Shown: piece after piece, positions 26,756 to 36,183 of the stretch
Position numbering within the stretch: position 1 is the first letter of the stretch
Layout: each line of letters begins with the position of its first letter
Source of the DNA: Lewinellaceae bacterium
GTDB taxonomy: Bacteria; Bacteroidota; Bacteroidia; Chitinophagales; Saprospiraceae
Direction of reading: 5' to 3'
NCBI GenBank assembly: GCA_020636105.1
Contig: JACJYL010000002.1
Span: forward strand, 186,001-250,000
DNA: 64,000 nt
The notes under the pieces: generated by a model
The model's database searches: none
The model's input: only the letters and a program-made list of their open reading frames with translations
What the model was told of the DNA's origin: nothing
Position numbers and translations under genes: made by a program

Positions 26756-27655
26756 ATGACGAGAAAAATTTTGATCTTGATGTTATCCTTCGGCTTATGG
26801 ACCAGTTCCGTTGACGCTCAGGATTTTCCTTTGAAATTAAAAAACGGAGACATCCCTTTACGCCAGCTCGTAAACCCCAAATTACAGGAAAACCTGGAAA
26901 AAACCTTAGGCGGTCACGATCATTGGAAAACACTCATCAGCCAGAAAAAAATGGCCGTTGGCGTGGTGGATCTAAGGGACCTGAACAACATTAAGTTTGC
27001 AAGCATCAACGGCAATGAAATGATGTATGCCGCCAGCTTGCCCAAAATTGCTGTTTTACTGGCCGCCATGGATGCCATGGATAAGGGCGAGCTCGCCGAA
27101 ACACCCGAGATAAAAACCGATCTCAAACTGATGATCAGCAAATCCGACAACCAGGCGACCACCAGAATGATCGACCGATTGGGATACCAAAAAATCGAAG
27201 ACGTCCTCACTAGTGAACGTTATGCCCTATACGACGAAAATTACGGGGGCGGACTCTGGGTAGGAAAACGTTATGCAGCAGGAGGCCCCACCAACCGAGA
27301 GCCAATGAAAAACCTGAGCCACGCCGCTACCGTGACACAAGTTTGCCGTTTTTATTATCTCATGTTCCAGGGCAAATTGGTGAATGAGAAACGATCCAAA
27401 CAAATGATGAGCATCATGGAAAACCCTGCACTGCATCATAAGTTCGTCAATACCCTCGACCAGATTGCGCCCCAGGCAAGATTATACCGCAAATCGGGTT
27501 CATGGAAAACCTATCATTCCGATTCTATTCTCGTGTGGGGGAATTCCCCAAACAGGAGATACATCCTTGTGGCCCTTATCGATGCCCCTGATGGTGAACA
27601 GATCATAAGAGATTTGGTGATCCCCATAGAAAAAGTACTCAATACCAGCAATTAG
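26756..27655 (+). CDS. beta-lactamase-fold serine hydrolase (class A-like), exported
   Basis: A 299-residue protein with signal peptide (ILMLSFGLWTSSVDAQ). It carries the class A beta-lactamase/transpeptidase set: SLPK (Ser94, Lys97), SDN (130-132) and KSG (246-248, in YRKSGSW). I do not see the omega-loop ExxLN with the deacylating glutamate of true class A enzymes; the corresponding region reads LYDENYGGGLWVG. So it may be a penicillin-binding-type peptidase or esterase and not an antibiotic-hydrolysing enzyme. It has its own promoter at 26551-26580. A second, unrelated beta-lactamase-fold gene is at 30679. Confidence 0.8.
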   Translation: MTRKILILMLSFGLWTSSVDAQDFPLKLKNGDIPLRQLVNPKLQENLEKTLGGHDHWKTLISQKKMAVGVVDLRDLNNIKFASINGNEMMYAASLPKIAVLLAAMDAMDKGELAETPEIKTDLKLMISKSDNQATTRMIDRLGYQKIEDVLTSERYALYDENYGGGLWVGKRYAAGGPTNREPMKNLSHAATVTQVCRFYYLMFQGKLVNEKRSKQMMSIMENPALHHKFVNTLDQIAPQARLYRKSGSWKTYHSDSILVWGNSPNRRYILVALIDAPDGEQIIRDLVIPIEKVLNTSN

Positions 27656-27785
27656 GCTAAAAAAGCCTACCTTTAAGACCTAAGGATTTTTTAAGCATTA
27701 CCTCTAAACCTCATGTAAAACTTATGTAGCCAGGAAGTTTTACCGCTTCTACAGGGGTCAAGCGGCACCAAATTAGCTGTCATCG

Positions 27786-30611
27786 ATGATTAGAAATACG
27801 GTCAAAAAGTTGTTCGATATCAGGGACGGGGAGTTAAGAATTACCTTTCTGATGCTGACCTATATCTTTTTGATTATAGCCACCTTGCTGATCATTAAGC
27901 CAACCGTAAATTCATTATTCGTCTCTGAACTGGGGGCTGACAGCCTTCCTTTCGGATATTTACTCGTGGCCGTAAGTGCCGTATTTTCTTCCTATTTCTA
28001 TACCCGGGCCACCGAATATTTTTCCCTGTATTACATCATTCGTTTTTTCCTGGGATTTACCATTATTTCCCTGATATTTTTGGGTGTTTTCCTGCACCTC
28101 GGAAAAATGCAGGGATGGGTGCTTTATGTATTTTATGTGGGCGTTGCCATTTACGCGGTATTAGTCACCTCCCAGTTTTGGGTACTGGCCAACCTTGTTT
28201 TTAACGTAAGAGAAGCCAAAAGACTCTTTGGCTTTATTGGGGCAGGAGCCATAACCGGTGGCATTTTTGGCGGGTACCTTACGACGATTCTGGCCCCCCT
28301 GATCGGCAATGAAAACCTGGTATTTTTGGCGGCTTTGCTCATTCTATTGTGTTTTCCCATCCTAAAAATTATATGGCATGAAAAAGTGGGGGACCTCAAC
28401 AGTTTCAAGCAGAGAAAAAGGATGCCTGAAAAAACGGAGTACCCCTTCAAGCTCATCCGGAATTCAAAACACCTCAGTTACCTCGCCGGGATCATCGGAA
28501 TAGGAGTCATTACCGCCAGGTTGATCGACTACCAATTCAGCGATATTGCCGTACAAAAAATACCCGATAGTGATGAACTTACTTCCTTTTTCGCCTTCTG
28601 GTTATCCACTTTCAATGTCATTTCATTATTGATCCAACTCTTTATCACCCGGAGGATCGTTGGTGTTTGGGGAGTGGGATTTTCCCTGTTATTACTACCC
28701 GCTGCTATTTTTCTGGGGGTTTTACTATTTTTTGTTTTTCCTGAATTATGGGTGGTCATTTTGCTTAAAGCAGCTGACGGAAGCCTCAAACAATCAATCA
28801 ATAAATCCGCTGTGGAATTATTGGTACTGCCATTGCCTTTTCAACTAAAAAACAAAACCAAATCTTTCATTGATGTGGTGGTTGACAGCGTGGCCACGGG
28901 GATTGCAGGGTTCCTGCTCATATTTTTCATTAAAGGACTAGAGGTGCCCACTTTTTATATAACTGCTTTAATTTTACTGCTCTCTCTCGTCTGGGGTTAC
29001 TTTGTCATGAAAGCCAGGAAGGAATACTTCGTCTCTTTTAGAAAAAACCTGGACAACCTTTCTTCCAGGGTGGTCAAAAAAACCAAACAAGTCTCCAAAG
29101 AATCCTTTCTCAACGGCATGATCAATGTTTTTAATAACGGAACCGAAAGAGAAATCCTTTTCATGTTGGGCAAAACCCAGGAAATTAACGATAAACGGTT
29201 CACGGATACCATCACAAAATTGTTGCATCATCCCTCTAACGCCGTGAAGGCCGAGGCCCTGCGCAACCTTTATTTCCTGAATGATCAAAGCATAGTCATG
29301 GAGGTACAGGAACTCCTTTTTATCCAGGATGAGGAAGTTGTCCTGGCCGCTTTGGAGTATTTATTACTGCATGCGGTTAAAAACGAAGATGTGGTCTTTG
29401 ACGCTTATCTCGATCATCCCAACCCTTACATTTCAGGGGCGGCGTTGTTTTGCCTGGCCAAAGAAACACGCGGCAACAACACCTTAAAAAAGAAATACAA
29501 GCTAAAAAAACGGCTGAAAGAAAAGGCGCTTGAATTAGAAAAATTACCCGAGGAAGAAAAACTTACTTCCTTGAAAAACCTAATTTCAATGGTGGGGTTC
29601 GCCGATCAAAAGGAAGGTTATTCCTATATTTTTGATGGATTGGATCACCCGGATTCTGGAGTAAGGGCCGCAGCTATACAGGCTGCAGGAAACACCCTGA
29701 ACCCCATTTTTATCGACAAATTACTTTTACTGCTTGAAAATAAAAAATTTAGGGTAGAGGCGACTTCTGCTTTAACATTTTACGGAAAAGAAATGTTGAA
29801 TGTGCTGAGTGATAAGGTACTGAATAATGAAGTATCCATGGAAGTCAGCAGATTGATCCCCCCCGTAATAGCCAAATTTAAAAATCAGGAAGCCATCAAA
29901 ATGCTCCTTTCCATGCTCATTCACGCTGAAGATCTAACCGTGCGACTGGAATGTCTTCGCGCTTTGACCGGTTTGAAAAAGGAAGCACCCGCTCTTCACT
30001 TTGACAAAAAACAAATTGCCAAAACCATCCTGGAAGAATGTCAGCTTTATAATAAGACATTGAATGCCATGCATACTCAAATCATTGTTTATTACCTGAA
30101 ACAAAAAAAACTTAAAAAAGCCTTTTACGGCAAGGAAATGGAAGCAAGAGAAAGCCTGCTGGAACTCCTGGAACGCCGACTCGACGCAGGACTCGAGCGA
30201 ATTTTTAAACTTTTGGAATTACAGTACACTCCCAGGGATGTACAAATGGCTTACAATGGGATATTAAGCAGCGAACAGGAAAAAAGAACCCAGGCCATAG
30301 AATTTTTGGACAACCTGCTCAACCCAAACTTAAAAAGCATCCTCATTCCCATTATCGAATCCAGCGTGCTCGACACCTCCTCTGAAGAAGTGATAGAAAT
30401 GATCCGCAAAAACAGGCATTCCGAATTTGAGTGTCTCCAGGATATTTTAAACGGAAGAGACCAGAAACTTAAATTGGCTGTCTTATTCCTTATTGAACAA
30501 AAAGCGGATCCTAAATATACCCGGCTAATCGAAAGCCTTCTCACGAATGATGACCCAAAGATCCGTAGTTTTGCCCAAAAAGCTTACGAGGCTTTGAATC
30601 CCACCACTTAA
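27786..30611 (+). CDS. NTT-like ATP/ADP-carrier-type transporter fused to HEAT repeats
   Basis: A 941-residue protein. Residues 1-425 are about eleven or twelve membrane helices with an ATP/ADP-translocase (Npt/Tlc) or MFS-like look: IRDGELRITFLMLTYIFLII, LLIIKPTVNSLFVSELGADS, AKRLFGFIGAGAITGGIFGG and SLKQSINKSAVELLVLPLPF. Residues about 440-941 are soluble and made of HEAT-like helix pairs (HPSNAVKAEALRNLYFLND, HPDSGVRAAAIQAAGNTLNP, DPKIRSFAQKAYEALNP). The substrate cannot be told; the classic carrier exchanges nucleotides in intracellular bacteria, but free-living Bacteroidota also have such NTT-HEAT fusions. The C-terminal solenoid probably docks a partner at the cytoplasmic face. Confidence 0.8.
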   Translation: MIRNTVKKLFDIRDGELRITFLMLTYIFLIIATLLIIKPTVNSLFVSELGADSLPFGYLLVAVSAVFSSYFYTRATEYFSLYYIIRFFLGFTIISLIFLGVFLHLGKMQGWVLYVFYVGVAIYAVLVTSQFWVLANLVFNVREAKRLFGFIGAGAITGGIFGGYLTTILAPLIGNENLVFLAALLILLCFPILKIIWHEKVGDLNSFKQRKRMPEKTEYPFKLIRNSKHLSYLAGIIGIGVITARLIDYQFSDIAVQKIPDSDELTSFFAFWLSTFNVISLLIQLFITRRIVGVWGVGFSLLLLPAAIFLGVLLFFVFPELWVVILLKAADGSLKQSINKSAVELLVLPLPFQLKNKTKSFIDVVVDSVATGIAGFLLIFFIKGLEVPTFYITALILLLSLVWGYFVMKARKEYFVSFRKNLDNLSSRVVKKTKQVSKESFLNGMINVFNNGTEREILFMLGKTQEINDKRFTDTITKLLHHPSNAVKAEALRNLYFLNDQSIVMEVQELLFIQDEEVVLAALEYLLLHAVKNEDVVFDAYLDHPNPYISGAALFCLAKETRGNNTLKKKYKLKKRLKEKALELEKLPEEEKLTSLKNLISMVGFADQKEGYSYIFDGLDHPDSGVRAAAIQAAGNTLNPIFIDKLLLLLENKKFRVEATSALTFYGKEMLNVLSDKVLNNEVSMEVSRLIPPVIAKFKNQEAIKMLLSMLIHAEDLTVRLECLRALTGLKKEAPALHFDKKQIAKTILEECQLYNKTLNAMHTQIIVYYLKQKKLKKAFYGKEMEARESLLELLERRLDAGLERIFKLLELQYTPRDVQMAYNGILSSEQEKRTQAIEFLDNLLNPNLKSILIPIIESSVLDTSSEEVIEMIRKNRHSEFECLQDILNGRDQKLKLAVLFLIEQKADPKYTRLIESLLTNDDPKIRSFAQKAYEALNPTT

Positions 30612-30639
30612 TATTCAGTAGTCAGGAACAGGTTTTCAA

Positions 30640-30665
30640 TACCCTTTGCTTCAGGTAAAGCAGGG
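30640..30665. other. weak hairpin between convergent genes
   Basis: ACCCT (30640 region) pairs with AGGGT, and GCTT with AAGC inside it, between the convergent genes ending at 30611 and 30679. There is no T-run of terminator length on either side, so termination here is only possible, not clear. Confidence 0.25.
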
Positions 30666-30678
30666 TGGCTAATTCCCG

Positions 30679-31944
30679 TCACTTTTTGTTTCTGATGATT
30701 TTATCGATATTTCCCGCCAGGGACATGTGATCATTTGCCGAATTCTTACCTAATACATTGGTCATCAGGCAAACCATGTATTTCGTTCCGTCAGGATGCT
30801 CGACGATGGCTACGGAATTCATATAATTATACACGTTTCCCTGGTATTTGCCGCAATCGGGATTCTTGGTCTTGTCACATTTGTACAGGCTCCCCGACTT
30901 AAAATACACGGCCGCTTCCTTGAGTTGAGGGGCCTGAGCATACCGGATTCTCCTGTCAGTCATATACATCAGTCGCTTCATCTCAAGGCTTGACGCTTCG
31001 TCCACAATTTTGCCTTGCTCCAGTTGCACCAGCCATTTCATCAACCCGAAAGGGGTACCGATACTGCCACCTTTATCTCCTACGTAGTTGTTGGCCCCTT
31101 TTGTAAAAAAGCTACCCAGGCGCCATTCGTTTTCCGTGATACCCAGGTCACGAAGCGGAAGGTTTACTACATCATTGGCCAGGTCGGTGAGTTCCTTTCT
31201 TGGAGTTGTCTTAAAATAAGCATCCGCCTCACTTTCCGTAAGTTCCTCATAACGTTCCCCAAACGCTGCCATCAGCAGGACCTCGCGCCAAACCACACTG
31301 GCTGCCCCGTTATTGCTAACGGACAACATATGATCCACCCATTCATAAAGGGTGAACACATCGCTGGCCACCACCTGGCGTTTCACCAGTTTGTTGGTCT
31401 TAATGTCAAAAACAGGTACCGTATGCTCATCCGTCAGGGCCCATTGGCCTGCCCGGACTGATTTTGATTTCAAAATTTCGGTGCGATCCCTAAAGGAATC
31501 AGGACATATTTTTTCCAGCTGAACAAATAATCCCGTGAGCACGGCCAGTTTGCCGACACTTCCAGGCTGATATCCCCTTGTTTCATTTTGCTGGGCATAA
31601 AGCAGGGTATCCGGACGGGTCATATCGAGGACGGTTATCGAGTAACTTTTGTCCAGCCTTGGAAATAAAGCCTCAATTTTCTTTTGGAAGGCAGCATCCT
31701 TCACCAAAATGTATTGGAGCGAATCCTCGCTTCTTGAGGTGAGCTGGAGCTTGATGTCATTGATTGATTTAAAGGCTCCCTTGGGTAATCCGGCATCCGG
31801 CAGATCACCGGAGACGGAAAGCTGTAAGCGTTTCAGCCTTCTGATCCCGGTACTTTCGTAGCCATCAATGGGGTAATCAGTCGGTATGGAAAAGGCCATA
31901 CAAACAAGCGCAAGGACCGCTATTTTTATTATTTTAGTAATCAT
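30679..31944 (-). CDS. exported beta-lactamase-family serine hydrolase
   Basis: A 421-residue protein with signal peptide (IIKIAVLALVCMAFS). Class A-like active-site motifs are present: PGSVGK (Ser129, Lys132), SVSNNGA (Ser210-Asn211-Asn212, the SxN box) and YFKSGSLYKC (Lys349-Ser350-Gly351). It is longer than a beta-lactamase and has an N-terminal 100-residue extra region. The SxN form and length point to a PBP-like peptidase or esterase. It begins 2 bp after the stop of the dikinase-like gene on the same strand, so both are co-transcribed and probably act together in the periplasm. Confidence 0.82.
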   Translation of the reverse strand: MITKIIKIAVLALVCMAFSIPTDYPIDGYESTGIRRLKRLQLSVSGDLPDAGLPKGAFKSINDIKLQLTSRSEDSLQYILVKDAAFQKKIEALFPRLDKSYSITVLDMTRPDTLLYAQQNETRGYQPGSVGKLAVLTGLFVQLEKICPDSFRDRTEILKSKSVRAGQWALTDEHTVPVFDIKTNKLVKRQVVASDVFTLYEWVDHMLSVSNNGAASVVWREVLLMAAFGERYEELTESEADAYFKTTPRKELTDLANDVVNLPLRDLGITENEWRLGSFFTKGANNYVGDKGGSIGTPFGLMKWLVQLEQGKIVDEASSLEMKRLMYMTDRRIRYAQAPQLKEAAVYFKSGSLYKCDKTKNPDCGKYQGNVYNYMNSVAIVEHPDGTKYMVCLMTNVLGKNSANDHMSLAGNIDKIIRNKK

Positions 31945-31946
31945 GG

Positions 31947-34868
31947 TTATAATTTACCGGATAATTGAATTTCTTTCGATTTGTCCACTTTTGGCGTAAT
32001 GGATTCGAGATATTCCGAGCCCAATGCCTTTTTATTCTCCACAAAAGGACGAATCTGGAACAACCACAATTTGTCCTCTTTAAAACCCAGTTCCACATCA
32101 TAGGCTCCTGCATAGGAGGAACCCGTTCGTTCGGCATAAGTTCTCCTGATTTCGCCGGCAAATTCCTGGATTTCCTGGATATTTTTTTCACTGAGAATAG
32201 GTTTTTCAAAAGTGGAAAGTTTCTTAGCTGTTCCGCCTTTTTCGGGAAGTCGGTTGTGATAAGGTTCCCTGGCCGGAGCAATCAGTTGAAAACCACCACT
32301 TTCTTTTACCAGGTAAGATTCTGCCGCCTGACCGTCAACGGCTCCGCCAGCTCCCCGGCTGAAGGCAATGGTCAGGTCATTATCATTTCCCGATACAATA
32401 CCTTTTGTGATCATAACCCCTGAAAAATCGACATCCACAGAAGGAATAACGAGGATTGACGGAAATACGTTTTCAGGATTCAACAGGTATTTTTGTCTCC
32501 ATTTAAAACTGCGTTCCGTATAAGGAGAAGCCCAGACATCTTTAATGCCCTGTAAGATTTTTTCTTTTTCAACGACATTGAATATCGTTAAATTGAGCCC
32601 GGCTCCGGTAAAATCCTTCAGGTCCTCCATATTGGTATCACTTCGGAGAAAAACGGGTACTGTTCCTAAAGGTTTTCCGAAGATGGATTGAAAATCCTTT
32701 TCTATTTCAGCCATAAAGTCCGGATTTAAAGGCATTTTTTTAATGGCTGCCCGTAAAATTTCCAGTTGCCCCAGTTGAAAAAGCTCTATTTCATTTTCTG
32801 CAATGCCCTGGTTACTTTGTGCATCAGCCTCAATGAACATATCGCTTAAGAACTGCCAGTAGGATTTATCCTGACCCGGCATAATCTGATCCATATGTTC
32901 CCTGAATATCCCGAAAGGAATGACAAAACCTTCGACCACTTTGTCCGGGAACATTTGCTTTAATTGCCCGAGGTTGGCCGCTTTGGGTCCGCAAAGTTTT
33001 CCTGAGTCTTTCGCATTCACCTCGCGCAGGTTCAAGGTCTTTTTTTGATCGAGCCGGATGGCTTCTACGGGCACGGCGATCTTTTCTTCCTTTCTCGATT
33101 GTTTGGCAAACAAGGACAATTCCTCCGGGGACATTTCCGTAGCCGGTTTTAGGATCACATTACCTTTATTGGACACTGCATAGAAAACTTTTGTCCCGTT
33201 AAAAGCCATTAAATCCTTAAGATTTTCATCAGACAATGCCGCGTTGGGAATGCCAAGATTCCGGGCCAACAGCTGCACATGGGAAACAATATTTCCCTCG
33301 GCCACCGTGGCAATGCCTGCTACCGGTTTTAAGTCCGAAGGGGGACGTTCAAATACGTAAATTTTATCCCCGTCGATTTTCACGCCTTCGGGAGAACCAT
33401 TCACCACTACCAGTTCGCCATAGGCGTAACCAGGGTTTAGCCCCCGGAAAGAACTCTGGTTCCCCAGGTCCATCACTTTGTTGGTCAGGGAGGACTCCCT
33501 GGCAATAAAAGCCCCCAGTTCGCCGACACTTTTCCCCAATTGCAGAGAGACCGTAGAGCGAATGCGATCATCAATAAAACTATAGGCCTTTGGTTCAAAG
33601 CCGGTATACGTATTGACTTCCTCCTGATAAACGGCCTTTACCATACCAGTGCTCCATTCCACAAGACTCCTGGCTGCTTCGAGTTTATCGGTCAGTTCAC
33701 CAAGTGTAAGACTCTCGGTGGAAGAGGGTTTTAAAACTCCTTTCACCTGGTCCCATTCCCAAAATTCAATGGATCCAGATCCCGTAGCGGCCATACTTAA
33801 AGCATAGATTTTTTCCAATTGCTGACGTACGGTGGTCGGATTCCACAAGGCAGCCTGTTTAAAGACAATGGTCTCCAGCTGCGTTGCAATATCAAGTATC
33901 CGTAACCGCTGAACAGTATTTTTTTCATTGGGGAGTTGCTGGCGAATCTGAAAAAGTAAGCCCCCTGTTGCCGTAGTGAGCGAAGCAGGGGTTGTGTTTT
34001 CGCTATACTCTTGAACATAGGATTTAAGGGTTTCCACAAGGGGTGTTTTAACCCTGAGAGCATTGACCTTTTTTCCGATGGATTTAAGATCAACAGGTTG
34101 GTGAAACTTCGTCATGGTCGCCACCAGCTCATCCATTTTTTTGGAAATATCGGTGTTCAACCTCGATTCATGCTCTTTCCTGAACTGGATAACCTTCTCA
34201 ATATCAACCGCCTCGGGATTGTTGTGGATCTTTACCCTGAGGTCCATAAATTTGGGATAAAGATCTGAGATCACTTTGGATTGTGCCCGCATCAATTGGG
34301 AGGTATTATCATCTGCCTGGTGTGGAATATCCTTAAGGGATTGCATGACCATAAAATATTCACTCCGGATCACCTCATCTTTGGCCAGCAACCAGGAAAA
34401 AAAGTTCATTCCCCACTCCTGTTCATCTTCAATCTGCACCGCACCCCGGTAAAATTGTCCTTTTTGATTGACCCAGCCATCATCTATGGAGGCCAGGTAT
34501 TTACCCAGTTGATATTGTTTCAACCTTGAATGGTTATTGGAAGCATCCCAGAATGCCTCCTTTTCCGTAGGGGTCAGAATTTGTCCTAAAAAAATATGGT
34601 TGCTTTTCCAAAGAGAAGTCACCTCATCCTTGTAGGTAGCGTGCTGAACACCTCCCCCCAGCGAATCAGGACAGGGATCTTTTGGCTGCCGGATGCTGCC
34701 GTCTTTGCAGAACCACCTAATGCTTTTGTAGGTTCCGCGAGTATCGAGTTTATAAGCCGCGATCCGCGCTGCGATCTTTTCATTGGTTACAGGAGTCTGT
34801 CCGTTGATGACGTTTGAAAATCCAGGGGCAAAACCTGCAATTAAAAGGAATAATAGTATTTTTCTCAT
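31947..34868 (-). CDS. exported PEP-synthase/glucan-water-dikinase-like protein
   Basis: A 973-residue protein with a signal peptide (ILLFLLIAGFAPGFSN). Residues 30-450 are helical and unrecognised. Residues about 455-575 look like the swivelling phosphohistidine domain (AEGNIVSHVQLLARNLGIPN, His near 530). Residues about 615-945 are a PPDK-type ATP-grasp: LCGPKAANLGQLKQMFPD, PVFLRSDTNMEDLKDFTGAG, DVDFSGVMITKG and LWLFQIRPFVENK. The order His-domain then ATP-grasp, without a PEP-binding barrel, is that of alpha-glucan water dikinase and not of PEP synthase. ATP is scarce outside the cytoplasm, so the exported location is odd. ATG 34868 gives a better signal peptide than 34886. Translationally close to the hydrolase downstream. 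Confidence 0.75.
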   Translation of the reverse strand: MRKILLFLLIAGFAPGFSNVINGQTPVTNEKIAARIAAYKLDTRGTYKSIRWFCKDGSIRQPKDPCPDSLGGGVQHATYKDEVTSLWKSNHIFLGQILTPTEKEAFWDASNNHSRLKQYQLGKYLASIDDGWVNQKGQFYRGAVQIEDEQEWGMNFFSWLLAKDEVIRSEYFMVMQSLKDIPHQADDNTSQLMRAQSKVISDLYPKFMDLRVKIHNNPEAVDIEKVIQFRKEHESRLNTDISKKMDELVATMTKFHQPVDLKSIGKKVNALRVKTPLVETLKSYVQEYSENTTPASLTTATGGLLFQIRQQLPNEKNTVQRLRILDIATQLETIVFKQAALWNPTTVRQQLEKIYALSMAATGSGSIEFWEWDQVKGVLKPSSTESLTLGELTDKLEAARSLVEWSTGMVKAVYQEEVNTYTGFEPKAYSFIDDRIRSTVSLQLGKSVGELGAFIARESSLTNKVMDLGNQSSFRGLNPGYAYGELVVVNGSPEGVKIDGDKIYVFERPPSDLKPVAGIATVAEGNIVSHVQLLARNLGIPNAALSDENLKDLMAFNGTKVFYAVSNKGNVILKPATEMSPEELSLFAKQSRKEEKIAVPVEAIRLDQKKTLNLREVNAKDSGKLCGPKAANLGQLKQMFPDKVVEGFVIPFGIFREHMDQIMPGQDKSYWQFLSDMFIEADAQSNQGIAENEIELFQLGQLEILRAAIKKMPLNPDFMAEIEKDFQSIFGKPLGTVPVFLRSDTNMEDLKDFTGAGLNLTIFNVVEKEKILQGIKDVWASPYTERSFKWRQKYLLNPENVFPSILVIPSVDVDFSGVMITKGIVSGNDNDLTIAFSRGAGGAVDGQAAESYLVKESGGFQLIAPAREPYHNRLPEKGGTAKKLSTFEKPILSEKNIQEIQEFAGEIRRTYAERTGSSYAGAYDVELGFKEDKLWLFQIRPFVENKKALGSEYLESITPKVDKSKEIQLSGKL

Positions 34869-35108
34869 GGTATATTTTTTATCCACTTATAAGACTCCAC
34901 TTATGGTCCACAGTAACCTTAAATAGAATTTATTATTTTCCAGGGATTGCTTCCAGGAAAGAAACCTTTGAACGCACCCGGCGATCAAGGCTTTTTTGTG
35001 ATCAGTAAAAATTCATCCCTCGCCTCCTTCCGAATGCCGGGGAGGACGTCATGTGATTTTTGTTGATCCCTAGTTTGACTGCAAAAAATCGGATTAAGAG
35101 GTATCGTC

Positions 35109-35981
35109 TTAATTAAGCAACACTACGATGCCCGTAACCCCGAATTTTGGGCAAGTATCCCTCAAATAGTTGTTGGCCTCGTACTGGGTTTTGAAGGGCC
35201 CCAAAAACATCCTTGTGACCGATTCATTCGGGCGGGTGGATCCTTTTTGCAGGTAAAGGTATTTCATGCCCTTCCTTTGAAGGTCCACAAGGGTCCGCTG
35301 CGCATTGGATTCCAAAGTATAGGCGCCCAATTGGATAAAATAGCCTGTTTGTCCCAAGGGTAAATATTTTACGGCTTCAGTCTCCTGTGTGGTGGCAACA
35401 TTATTTACCGCAGGCGGGGCCGAATAAGTTCTAGGGCTTTCTTTTGGCACCTGTTGGGCTTGCCGGGGCTGTGGTGTTACCTGGGTATTAGCCGGCGAAG
35501 TTTCCCCCTTGGCTACGAGTTTATCCCGGGGGGTAGCAATAATCTTACGGGGGGCATTATCATAACTAACCGGATCACGTCCCGTAACATCTGACCAGGT
35601 ACTCAATACTTTTGGGTTGGTTCGGGAAAACCCCACCACCTGAACATTAACCATCTTTTTTCCCGCTTTGATCAGGTCTAACCTTTCTGCCGCAATCCTG
35701 GAAATATCCACTACACAACCTTCACAGAAAGTACCCCGGTCGTTGACCCGAACAATTACAGACATATCGTTATCCTGTCGGGTGACCTTTAACAAGGTGC
35801 CAAAGGGATGCGTCTTATGAGCACAGGTAAGTTCCTGCTGGCTGAAGACCTCGCCGGAGGCTGTTTGCCGGCCATTGAGATAATCAGCATAATAAATGGC
35901 ATAGCCTGTTTCGTAATTGGATTGTGCGGTAAGGTTATAAAAAAACACCCCCGCCAAAAGAAAAGAAAAAAAATATTTCAT
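35109..35981 (-). CDS. rlpA: RlpA-like septal protein with SPOR domain
   Basis: A 290-residue exported protein: signal peptide (FSFLLAGVFFYNLTAQ), a double-psi beta-barrel RlpA domain (about 25-118, with ETGYAIYYADYLNGRQTASG, PFGTLLKVTR, VRVNDRGTFCEGCVVDIS), a Pro/Gln/Thr-rich linker (about 150-205) and a C-terminal SPOR domain (about 208-288, GYFIQLGAYTLESNAQRT). RlpA proteins are lytic transglycosylases that cut denuded septal peptidoglycan, and SPOR binds those glycans at the division site. The Asp in VNDRG is the conserved catalytic residue. Single gene, divergent from the CPBP protease. Confidence 0.9.
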   Translation of the reverse strand: MKYFFSFLLAGVFFYNLTAQSNYETGYAIYYADYLNGRQTASGEVFSQQELTCAHKTHPFGTLLKVTRQDNDMSVIVRVNDRGTFCEGCVVDISRIAAERLDLIKAGKKMVNVQVVGFSRTNPKVLSTWSDVTGRDPVSYDNAPRKIIATPRDKLVAKGETSPANTQVTPQPRQAQQVPKESPRTYSAPPAVNNVATTQETEAVKYLPLGQTGYFIQLGAYTLESNAQRTLVDLQRKGMKYLYLQKGSTRPNESVTRMFLGPFKTQYEANNYLRDTCPKFGVTGIVVLLN

Positions 35982-36183
35982 AGATCGGTAATTGAAGTAA
36001 TGTTCTTACATAGTTTAACAGGATGGCAAACCTGAATTTTATATAAAACCAGAATCGGCAGCCTTTTAGCTACACATAAGGTAAGCCCCTGACTTACAAA
36101 GTTACACAATAAGCATTCAAGATGCAAAACAAGAATTATCTTTAGGCTTTTTACCGAAATAAAGATTGATCAGAAAAGAATAA

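Noticed and set aside
26756..27655. Acquired antibiotic-resistance beta-lactamase
   Set aside because: No omega-loop ExxLN motif visible, no mobile element near it; a housekeeping serine hydrolase is more likely.
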